NCBI GenBank assembly: GCA_020027305.1
Contig: JAHRAM010000162.1
Location: 1-5,139 of the forward strand
DNA: 5,139 nt
Source of the DNA: Acidimicrobiia bacterium
GTDB lineage: Bacteria; Actinomycetota; Acidimicrobiia; Acidimicrobiales; Hopanoidiivorantaceae
Direction: 5' to 3'
Part shown: positions 1 through 5,139 of the stretch, piece after piece
Numbering within the stretch: the stretch's first letter is position 1
Layout: each line of letters starts with the position of its first letter
Notes under the pieces: generated by a model
What the model was told of the DNA's origin: nothing
Seen by the model: the letters and a program-made list of their open reading frames with translations, nothing else
Databases searched by the model: none
Translations under genes and position numbers: made by a program

Positions 1-15
1 TAATATCGCAATAGC
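1..15 (+). promoter_or_regulatory. possible -10 element for leaderless topA mRNA
   Basis: The first six bases, TAATAT, fit the actinobacterial -10 consensus TANNNT. Transcription would then start about 7 bases downstream, near 13, only a few bases before the ATG at 16. No ribosome binding site lies in this stretch, which also fits a leaderless mRNA, a common arrangement in Actinobacteria. The -35 region is outside the window, and a TANNNT match arises easily by chance in AT-rich DNA, so this is only a suggestion. Confidence 0.27.
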
Positions 16-2778
16 ATGTCAAAAAACCTTGTAATAGTTGAATCACCCGCCAAAGCTAAGACCATTAGCAAGTACCTAGGTGATGATTTTGTGGTTGAGT
101 CTTCAGTTGGACATGTGAGAGATTTGCCTAGCTCAGCAAAAGAAGTTCCCCCTGAATACAAGAAAGAAAAATGGAGTCGGCTAGGTGTAAATGTAGAAAA
201 CGACTTTGAGCCTATCTACATAATCAACGAAAATAGAAAGAAGCAAATAGCAGCGCTGAAGAAATTAATGAAAGAAGCTGACGCTCTATATCTGGCAACT
301 GATGAAGATCGTGAAGGCGAAGCTATTGCTTGGCATTTGCTTCAAGTTCTTAAACCACCAAAAACTATGGACGTTCATCGTATGGTGTTTCACGAAATAA
401 CTGAAGAAGCAATCAAAGAAGCGGTTGAATCACCTAGAGACATCAACCAAGATTTAGTAAACGCACAAGAAGCTCGACGAATACTTGACCGCCTCTATGG
501 GTATGAAGTTTCACCAGTATTGTGGAAAAAGATTGCAACCAAACTTTCAGCTGGGCGGGTTCAAAGCGTGGTGAAAAAAATGTTGGTAGACAAAGAAAAA
601 GAACGAATGAAATTCATAACAGCAGAGTTTGCCGAACTAACCGCCAAATTTAAACCTGCTGGAGACACTACCGCCTTTGAAACCCGCCTTGATGAAATTG
701 ACGGAAAGAAAGTGGCGCAGTCTTCTCACTTTGATAGCGATGGAAAGCTCAATGAAGGCGGACAAAAAATAAAACACCTAGGCTTGGCAGAGGCAAAAAA
801 CCTATCAGAAAATATCTCTTCAGCTAAGGTTGCCTCAAAAACTTCTCGCCCATATTCTAGAAAACCCTCTCCCCCGCTCACAACTTCTGACCTTCAGCAA
901 ACTGCTGGCAACCGATTGGGCATGTCGTCTGCCATGATTATGTCAGCAGCCCAACAACTCTACCAACAGGGCTACATCACATATATGAGAACAGATGCTA
1001 ATAACTTGGCTGCTAGCGCCCTTGAAACCACAAGGCAACAAATAAAAAGCGAGTTTGGTGACGAGTATCTTTCAAAAGAAGTTCGCACATACAAAAACAA
1101 GGCAAAAAACGCACAAGAGGCACATGAGGCTATTCGCCCAACTGGCTCAACATTCATTACGCCAGAAGAAATGTCTAAAAAAGTGGCTCCAGGATTGGCG
1201 CAAGTATATGCCATTATCTATGAGCGAACGGTTGCTTCCCAAATGACAGATGCCAAGGGCACTACCACGACTTATAAAATTGAAACAAAATCAGGCGAGA
1301 GCAACCTTGTGTTTAGTGTTTCTGGCACAGTTATAGAACATCTGGGTTTTAGAAAAGCAACCCAAATCAAAAATGCTTCAAAAGAAACCGATAAGAAGGC
1401 AAAAAATGAAAGCGAGGAGAAAGAAAACACAGAACAAGGCGCAAAAAACAATAACTCCAAAAAACCCGCACAAGAAATAGAACTGCCAAATATGACAGAA
1501 GGCGAAAGCCTTGATTTGGAATCTGCTGAGCCAACTTCTAAAGAAACTACTCCGCCTGCCCGATACAGCGAAGCTCGACTGGTCGCAACTTTAGATGAAA
1601 TTGGAGTCGGTCGCCCATCAACTTATGCCAGCACTATAAAAACTGTTTTGAACCGTGGCTATGCTTTCAAGCAAGGCAGTCAAATCATCCCTACTTTTAC
1701 AGCCTTTGCAGTTGTGCAGTTATTAGAGCTACATTTCCCCGACCTAGTTGACTTCAACTATACAGCTCGCTTAGAAGAAACCCTAGATAATATCTCGCTT
1801 GGAAAAATGCAAACAGTTGAATGGCTTCGTGATTTCTATAAGGGCAGCGGTGAATCTGTTGGACTCTCAGAAAAAATAGAAGCAGAAATGGAAAACATTG
1901 ATGCCAGAGCAGTCAGCACCGTGAGGTTGGGCAAAGATGAAAATGGCAATGATGTAGATGTGCGCGTAGGAAAATATGGGCCATTTGTGTCGCGAGAAGA
2001 AGATACTGCGTCAATTCCACCTGATATTCCTCCCGCAGATATGACGCTTGAGCGGGCTATTGAGATATTGAGCATTCCTAAAGAAAAAGTGGTGGGAACC
2101 GACCCTGAAACAGGAATGTCTATAGTTGGATTACGTGGCAGATACGGGCAATATCTTAGGCTTGGAACCACTGAAGAGTTGGAAGCTGCTGACACAGACC
2201 TTAGCGATGCAAAAACTGCAGGATTGTTTGAGTCTATGTCGCTTGCTGACTTAACCCTAGAAGATGCAAAAAACTTGCTTTCACTCCCGAGAGTCGTGGG
2301 AGAACAAGAAGGTGAAGAAATTATTGCAGCAAACGGGCCATTTGGACCATACCTAAAACGAGGCAGAGAAACCCGTCAACTAAAAGCTGAAGAAGAGCTT
2401 TTGACTATCTCGCTCGAAGAATGTATAAAGCTATTTTCTGTTCCCAAGAAATTTCAAAGGCGAGGTGGAAGCACTGGAAAAGAAGTTGGAACTGACCCAA
2501 TGACTGGCGAAACTATCCTTGTGAAAAAGGGGCGTTTTGGAACTTATGTAACAGATGGAAATGTAAATGCGTCTTTACGAGACACCGACGACCCAAATGA
2601 AATAAGTGTAGAACGGGCATCTGAGTTGCTAAACGATCGCCGTGAAAGGTTGGCTCTAGCTGGGGATGAGCCAAAGAGTGGCAAAACAACATCTAAAAAA
2701 CCCGCCACTCGTAAAAAACCTTCACCAAAAACTACTAGAGTCAAGGCTGCTACAAAAAATAAGGCAAAAACAAGTTAA
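16..2778 (+). CDS. topA: DNA topoisomerase I (type IA), actinobacterial form
   Basis: Type IA topoisomerase that relaxes negatively supercoiled DNA by cutting one strand through a 5'-phosphotyrosine link and passing the other strand. The protein has 920 residues, close to mycobacterial TopA. The N-terminal TOPRIM domain (about 3-130) has catalytic Glu9 in VIVESPAKAK and the acidic triad D96-x-D98-x-E100 in ATDEDREGE. The DNA-gate core carries LSAGRVQS (177-184), the active-site Tyr323 in GYITYMRTD (codon 982-984), EAHEAIRPT (368-376) and VGRPSTYAS (531-539). From about 636 to 880 there are degenerate repeats built on a GxxGxY-like core (GKYGPF, GRYGQY, GPFGPY, GRFGTY). A Lys/Ser/Thr-rich tail ends the protein (about 886-920). 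No CxxC zinc ribbons are present, which is normal for Actinobacteria. A Lys/Glu/Asn-rich linker lies at 450-490. The ATG at 16 gives the canonical start MSKNLVIVESPAKA. No Shine-Dalgarno is visible in the 15 bases before it. The identification is secure. Confidence 0.98.
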   Translation: MSKNLVIVESPAKAKTISKYLGDDFVVESSVGHVRDLPSSAKEVPPEYKKEKWSRLGVNVENDFEPIYIINENRKKQIAALKKLMKEADALYLATDEDREGEAIAWHLLQVLKPPKTMDVHRMVFHEITEEAIKEAVESPRDINQDLVNAQEARRILDRLYGYEVSPVLWKKIATKLSAGRVQSVVKKMLVDKEKERMKFITAEFAELTAKFKPAGDTTAFETRLDEIDGKKVAQSSHFDSDGKLNEGGQKIKHLGLAEAKNLSENISSAKVASKTSRPYSRKPSPPLTTSDLQQTAGNRLGMSSAMIMSAAQQLYQQGYITYMRTDANNLAASALETTRQQIKSEFGDEYLSKEVRTYKNKAKNAQEAHEAIRPTGSTFITPEEMSKKVAPGLAQVYAIIYERTVASQMTDAKGTTTTYKIETKSGESNLVFSVSGTVIEHLGFRKATQIKNASKETDKKAKNESEEKENTEQGAKNNNSKKPAQEIELPNMTEGESLDLESAEPTSKETTPPARYSEARLVATLDEIGVGRPSTYASTIKTVLNRGYAFKQGSQIIPTFTAFAVVQLLELHFPDLVDFNYTARLEETLDNISLGKMQTVEWLRDFYKGSGESVGLSEKIEAEMENIDARAVSTVRLGKDENGNDVDVRVGKYGPFVSREEDTASIPPDIPPADMTLERAIEILSIPKEKVVGTDPETGMSIVGLRGRYGQYLRLGTTEELEAADTDLSDAKTAGLFESMSLADLTLEDAKNLLSLPRVVGEQEGEEIIAANGPFGPYLKRGRETRQLKAEEELLTISLEECIKLFSVPKKFQRRGGSTGKEVGTDPMTGETILVKKGRFGTYVTDGNVNASLRDTDDPNEISVERASELLNDRRERLALAGDEPKSGKTTSKKPATRKKPSPKTTRVKAATKNKAKTS
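1921..2655 (+). other. TopA C-terminal repeat region
   Basis: This part of topA encodes residues about 636-880, where a domain of roughly 40-60 residues recurs. Each copy tends to start with an acidic helix (MTLERAIEIL, LTLEDAKNLL, ISLEECIKLF, ISVERASELL). The helix is followed by a strand pair with a Gly-aromatic core (GRYGQYLR, GPFGPYLKRG, GRFGTYVTDG). The last copy is truncated after its helix. In mycobacterial TopA the equivalent repeats bind DNA and support processive relaxation. That they replace the zinc ribbons of E. coli TopA is family knowledge. The repeat boundaries here were set by eye. Confidence 0.75.
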
Positions 2779-2823
2779 GCAATTCTTTAACTCTAAGAAA
2801 ATAAATGTATAGAGTATATACAT

Positions 2824-2859
2824 AAATATATGAAATATATAAAGGCAAAATATATGAAA
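2824..2859 (+). repeat. 12-bp direct repeat, 24-bp spacing
   Basis: The 12-mer AAATATATGAAA occurs at 2824-2835 and again at 2848-2859, start to start 24 bp, with 12 bp between. It lies in the gap before the MFS gene. It could be a binding site pair or a remnant of a tandem duplication. Because the region is over 80% A+T, a chance match is possible. Confidence 0.5.
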
Positions 2860-2874
2860 ATAAATCAATGTTAA
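2830..2874 (+). other. possible small upstream reading frame before the MFS gene
   Basis: An ATG at 2830 opens a frame of 14 codons ending at TAA 2872-2874. A second ATG in the same frame at 2854 would give the 6-residue peptide MKINQC. AAAGG at 2841-2845 lies 8 bases before that second ATG, a normal Shine-Dalgarno distance. The stop is 9 bases before the MFS start codon, which has no good ribosome site of its own. Translation of this frame could therefore feed ribosomes to the MFS gene by re-initiation. The frame is very short and may be chance, so it is not called as a gene. Confidence 0.2.
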
Positions 2875-2883
2875 AAAAACGAG

Positions 2884-4410
2884 ATGGCAGCAGATGAAAA
2901 TGGGATCGAAGCCGGCGATCCTTCTAAAGAGCCTTTTCAGGGAGCATTTAAAGGTGCAAGAAAAGACTTGGTTGCAAAAATTTTTGGCAATCAGGCTTAT
3001 GCAAAGCTTTTTAGCGCTCAGACAGTAACTGCTATAGGTGACTGGCTAGGACTACTTGCTCTATCAGTTCTGGCCGGCAAACTGGGCGCTGGAGACTCTA
3101 AAACTTCAGAGCCTGTTGGCAACGATTTAATGCCAGAGGTTACTACTGCAATTGAAGTTGGGGGTGCTGCAACCTCAATTGGATTTGTGATTGGGGCAAG
3201 ACTTCTGCCTGGCTTGTTCCTCTCTCAGCTTGCTGGCGTAATTGCAGATCGAATGAATCGCCAAAAACTAATGATTGTTTGCGATCTCTGTAGGGTAGGG
3301 TTGCTTTTGCTGCTTCCGTTTGTGAATGCGGTTTGGCACTTGATTCTAATATCGCTGTTTTTAGAACTCTTTACCCTTCTTTGGATTCCTGCTAAAGATG
3401 CGCTACTTCCAAACATTGTTCCAAAAAATCGCCTTTCAAGCGCAAATTCACTTTCCTTTTTAGCGACTTGGGGAACAATCCCTCTGGCTTCTGCTATTTT
3501 GCTCGGTCTTGCCCAGCTCTCCAAAGTGTTAGACGATATAGATGTCTTGAACTTTTTACAAATCACTGACACTAGCATTGCATTTTACGTAGACGCCCTG
3601 ACATTTGTAGCCTCTGCCTTTATTTTGTATTCAATGGGAAAACATATTTCGACAACGCAGACAACCAAGCCAAAAACACAAATAGGCAAAAAATTCTGGC
3701 ACTATATTGTGCAGACATTGAAGGAAATAAAAGATGGTCTTCGCCACATTGCTATCACACCAGCTGTACGCGGTGTAAACCTCGGTCTTGGCACTGCTCT
3801 TTTAGGGGGTGGAATGCTAATTCCGCTAGGAACAATATTTGCTGGCGATGTGTTAGGCGCTGGAACAGCAGGGTTTGCTTCCCTTATAGTGGCACTTGGC
3901 ATAGGAGCCGCACTTGGAATAGCCGTGCGACATTTTGTTAGCCAACATTCCAAAAAAATTCCTAATGAAAAAATATTTGTTTGGTCTGCTACAGGTGCTG
4001 GTCTTAGCTTGGGTCTAGCAGTATCATTTAATGTTTTATGGGGGTCAATTGTGGGAATTGGGTTTCTTGGATTGTTTGCTGGTGTATTATATGTTACCGG
4101 CCTCACCATCCTTCACGAACGTGTGGCAGATAATATTAGAGGAAGGGTGTTTTCTTCTCTTCATGCTTTAACACGAACTTGTGTTCTGCTCTCAATGATT
4201 GGCGGTCCATTCCTAGCAAGCTGGATTGATGGAATCGTAAGAAGTGTTGTTGGTAAAAGCTTAGACTTTGGAGAATTGACATATGCCGTTCCAGGCATTA
4301 GGGTAATTTTGTGGTTGGCAGCATTGATGATTTTAGCTGCGGGAGGAGCAGCTGCTCGCGGATTCAAACATTCCAACGGAAAAGATGACCAAGAGGTTGA
4401 TGGCAAATAA
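2884..4410 (+). CDS. MFS-type membrane protein (EntS/MFS_3-like), substrate unknown
   Basis: A 508-residue integral membrane protein of the major facilitator superfamily, probably in the cytoplasmic membrane. About 12 hydrophobic helices can be read, near 46-65, 95-120, 129-148, 150-170, 190-211, 230-251, 298-320, 327-348, 363-382, 385-410, 425-447 and 470-492. The MFS signature between helices 2 and 3 is clear: GVIADRMNRQK (118-128). LLPNIVPKNRLSSANSL (174-190) and ERVADNIRGRVFSS (412-425) resemble the MFS_3 group of putative exporters. The hydrophilic N-terminus is about 40 residues, the helix 1-2 loop is long (about 66-93), and the 16-residue tail is polar. The ATG at 2884 is the only ATG before helix 1, but it has no clear ribosome binding site. 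In many Actinobacteria a similar domain is fused to the N-terminus of Tmk beside topA; here it is a separate gene 41 bp before tmk. Nothing in the sequence identifies a substrate. Confidence 0.9.
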   Translation: MAADENGIEAGDPSKEPFQGAFKGARKDLVAKIFGNQAYAKLFSAQTVTAIGDWLGLLALSVLAGKLGAGDSKTSEPVGNDLMPEVTTAIEVGGAATSIGFVIGARLLPGLFLSQLAGVIADRMNRQKLMIVCDLCRVGLLLLLPFVNAVWHLILISLFLELFTLLWIPAKDALLPNIVPKNRLSSANSLSFLATWGTIPLASAILLGLAQLSKVLDDIDVLNFLQITDTSIAFYVDALTFVASAFILYSMGKHISTTQTTKPKTQIGKKFWHYIVQTLKEIKDGLRHIAITPAVRGVNLGLGTALLGGGMLIPLGTIFAGDVLGAGTAGFASLIVALGIGAALGIAVRHFVSQHSKKIPNEKIFVWSATGAGLSLGLAVSFNVLWGSIVGIGFLGLFAGVLYVTGLTILHERVADNIRGRVFSSLHALTRTCVLLSMIGGPFLASWIDGIVRSVVGKSLDFGELTYAVPGIRVILWLAALMILAAGGAAARGFKHSNGKDDQEVDGK

Positions 4411-4422
4411 CTACTAACAACA

Positions 4423-4440
4423 AGTAATGAATAGTAATGA
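4423..4440 (+). repeat. 8-bp direct repeat, 10-bp period, before tmk
   Basis: AGTAATGA occurs at 4423-4430 and 4433-4440, separated by AT, so the period is 10 bp. The second copy overlaps the ribosome binding site of tmk. It may be a small slippage duplication and has no evident function. Each copy contains an ATG, but the frame starting at 4437 stops after three codons. Confidence 0.5.
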
Positions 4441-4443
4441 GGA
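4439..4443 (+). promoter_or_regulatory. ribosome binding site of tmk
   Basis: GAGGA lies 8 bases before the ATG at 4452, a good Shine-Dalgarno match at normal spacing. It fixes the tmk start. It is the clearest ribosome binding site among the three genes. Confidence 0.75.
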
Positions 4444-4451
4444 ATTAAGAA

Positions 4452-5051
4452 ATGACTAAAGCAGGCAAATTTGTAGTTTTTGAAGGCCTTGACCGAGTTG
4501 GAAAATCAACACAAGCCAAACTACTTGCTAAAGCTCGTGGGGCTGAATACACTAAGCAGCCAGGTGCCCATAGAAGCACAAAGGCCTTGCGCGATATGTT
4601 GCTTAATAAAAAAAGTCAGGTCTCTGATTTTGTAGAGGCTCTTATTTTCAGTGTAGATAGGTCAATACACACTGAGCAAGTGTTACGACCCGCCCTTGCG
4701 GCAGGAAAAGATGTTGTGTGTGATAGGTTTATCGGTTCATTTTTAGCATATCAAGGCTATGGGAGACAAGGAGATATTGACTTCTTGACCGACCTATCAA
4801 AGAGAGCAACTGGAGGGCTAGAACCAGACTTAGTATTCCTGCTTCAAAGCCAAAGGTCTTTTACAAACGGTTTAGATAATGACCGCATTGAAGGCGAAAG
4901 CACTGAATTTAGACAAAGGGTTAAAGAGGGCTATCTAACCCTTTTAGAACAAAATCCTGACACATGGTGTCTGGTTGATGCTGATGGCACTCAAAAAGAA
5001 GTTGCTGAAAGAATAACCCAGTTGGCAGCAGAAAGATTAAATTGGGTTTAG
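4452..5051 (+). CDS. tmk: thymidylate (dTMP) kinase
   Basis: Cytosolic kinase that phosphorylates dTMP to dTDP with ATP, the step on the way to dTTP shared by de novo and salvage routes. The 199 residues match the usual size of stand-alone bacterial Tmk. The P-loop is FEGLDRVGKSTQ (10-21), with Lys18 and Ser19 in place to bind ATP phosphates. Next come KQPGA (35-39), a diverged form of the usual REPGG/A motif; SVDRSIH (67-73), with the dTMP-binding DR; and DRF-GSFLAYQGYGRQGD (91-108), the DRY-type thymine/phosphate site. NDRIEGES (143-150) closes the LID region, and EFRQRVKEGYLTLL (152-165) is the usual helix. Two features are unusual: Arg15 sits in the P-loop where most bacterial enzymes have Gly, and the LID has few basic residues. 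Both recall the eukaryotic type I enzyme. The preceding MFS gene ends 41 bp upstream and is likely co-transcribed. The start is supported by GAGGA and by an in-frame stop just upstream. Confidence 0.96.
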   Translation: MTKAGKFVVFEGLDRVGKSTQAKLLAKARGAEYTKQPGAHRSTKALRDMLLNKKSQVSDFVEALIFSVDRSIHTEQVLRPALAAGKDVVCDRFIGSFLAYQGYGRQGDIDFLTDLSKRATGGLEPDLVFLLQSQRSFTNGLDNDRIEGESTEFRQRVKEGYLTLLEQNPDTWCLVDADGTQKEVAERITQLAAERLNWV

Positions 5052-5086
5052 GCAAAATGTGAAATTGAGCAAAATCTAAAACAAGG
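5052..5086 (+). other. AT-rich non-coding stretch after tmk
   Basis: No gene or terminator hairpin can be seen between the tmk stop codon and the perfect tandem repeats. GCAAAAT occurs at 5052-5058 and 5069-5075, 17 bp apart, the same period as the repeats that follow. The stretch may therefore hold decayed copies of the same unit. In Actinobacteria holB (DNA polymerase III delta') often follows tmk, but it is not present before the window ends. Confidence 0.4.
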
Positions 5087-5139
5087 TAAATACAAAAATT
5101 AAATAAATACAAAAATTAAATAAATACAAAAATTAAATA
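5087..5139 (+). repeat. 17-bp perfect tandem repeat, runs off the window edge
   Basis: The unit TAAATACAAAAATTAAA occurs three times without mismatch at 5087-5103, 5104-5120 and 5121-5137. The final TA at 5138-5139 begins a fourth copy, so the array continues past the edge or was cut there. Each unit has one C as its only non-A/T base. It carries no inverted repeat. It could be a simple minisatellite, an iteron-like protein binding array, or an assembly end effect. Confidence 0.9.

Larger units (their letters stand above)
2779..2883 (+). promoter_or_regulatory. AT-rich topA-MFS gap, possible promoter
   Basis: These 105 bp contain about 19% G+C, against the low forties in the flanking genes. 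Several -10-like hexamers occur, such as TATAGA at 2808-2813, TATACA at 2817-2822 and TATAAA at 2838-2843. None has a convincing -35 at the proper distance; the best is TTTAAC at 2786-2791, 16 bp before TATAGA. A promoter for the MFS and tmk genes is plausible here, but composition alone could produce these matches. No rho-independent terminator follows topA, so read-through from topA is also possible. Confidence 0.3.

Noticed and set aside
1836..2195. 119-codon open frame on the - strand inside topA
   Set aside because: It lies fully within a secure coding region, reads as Ser/Pro-rich antisense of TopA, and shows no recognisable domain.
2773..2792. Inverted repeat AGTTAA / TTAACT spanning the topA stop codon, a possible terminator hairpin
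   Set aside because: The stem is only 6-7 bp, almost all A-T, and no T-run follows (CTAAGAAAATAAA). It is too weak for a rho-independent terminator.
3225..3578. 117-codon open frame on the - strand inside the MFS gene
   Set aside because: It overlaps the clear MFS signature coding on the other strand and has no recognisable motif of its own.
3702..4109. 135-codon open frame on the - strand inside the MFS gene
   Set aside because: It is the Pro-rich antisense shadow of hydrophobic helices, with no ribosome site or family motif seen.
4408..4452. Frameshifted fusion of the MFS gene and tmk caused by a sequence error
   Set aside because: The gap has a good ribosome site and multiple stops, and both proteins have complete ends. 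A single indel would not join them cleanly.
4921..5112. 63-codon open frame on the - strand across the tmk end and into the repeat region
   Set aside because: Its start lies in the tandem repeat and most of it is antisense to conserved tmk sequence. Its aromatic-rich start simply reflects A-rich DNA read in reverse.
5087..5139. CRISPR array as an explanation for the 17-bp repeats
   Set aside because: The units abut with no spacers and are too short and AT-rich for CRISPR repeats.

Overview
This window holds three complete genes on the + strand: topA (DNA topoisomerase I), a 12-helix MFS-type membrane protein, and tmk (thymidylate kinase). They are followed by an AT-rich tail that ends in perfect 17-bp tandem repeats. 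No RNA gene, CRISPR array, insertion sequence or phage gene is visible. The reverse-strand and alternative-frame open frames look like shadows of these three genes.

The gene order and protein types suggest an actinobacterium. TopA lacks the cysteine zinc ribbons of the E. coli type. Instead it has repeated basic C-terminal domains and a lysine-rich tail, as in Mycobacterium and Streptomyces. The order topA, MFS domain, tmk is typical of Actinobacteria, where the MFS and Tmk parts are often one fused protein. GC content is only in the low forties in genes, and about 16-27% between them by hand count. That is low for the phylum and fits streamlined aquatic lineages such as acI/Nanopelagicales or marine Acidimicrobiia. 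The lineage is an inference from gene content and composition.

Layout: topA fills 16-2778. A 105-bp AT-rich gap (2779-2883, about 19% GC) follows, with a 12-bp direct repeat and a small upstream reading frame. The MFS gene spans 2884-4410, and after a 41-bp gap with a clear ribosome binding site tmk spans 4452-5051. From 5052 to the end the DNA is about 16% GC and non-coding, and it becomes three perfect 17-bp repeats running off the edge.

TopA relaxes negative supercoils behind polymerases, and Tmk makes dTDP for DNA synthesis, so two of the three genes serve DNA replication and maintenance. The role of the MFS protein is unknown. Its conserved place beside tmk suggests a link that the sequence does not explain. 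This is mostly an ordinary housekeeping region. The points worth a second look are the split MFS/Tmk arrangement, the eukaryote-like P-loop of Tmk, the upstream frame before the MFS gene and the terminal tandem repeat.
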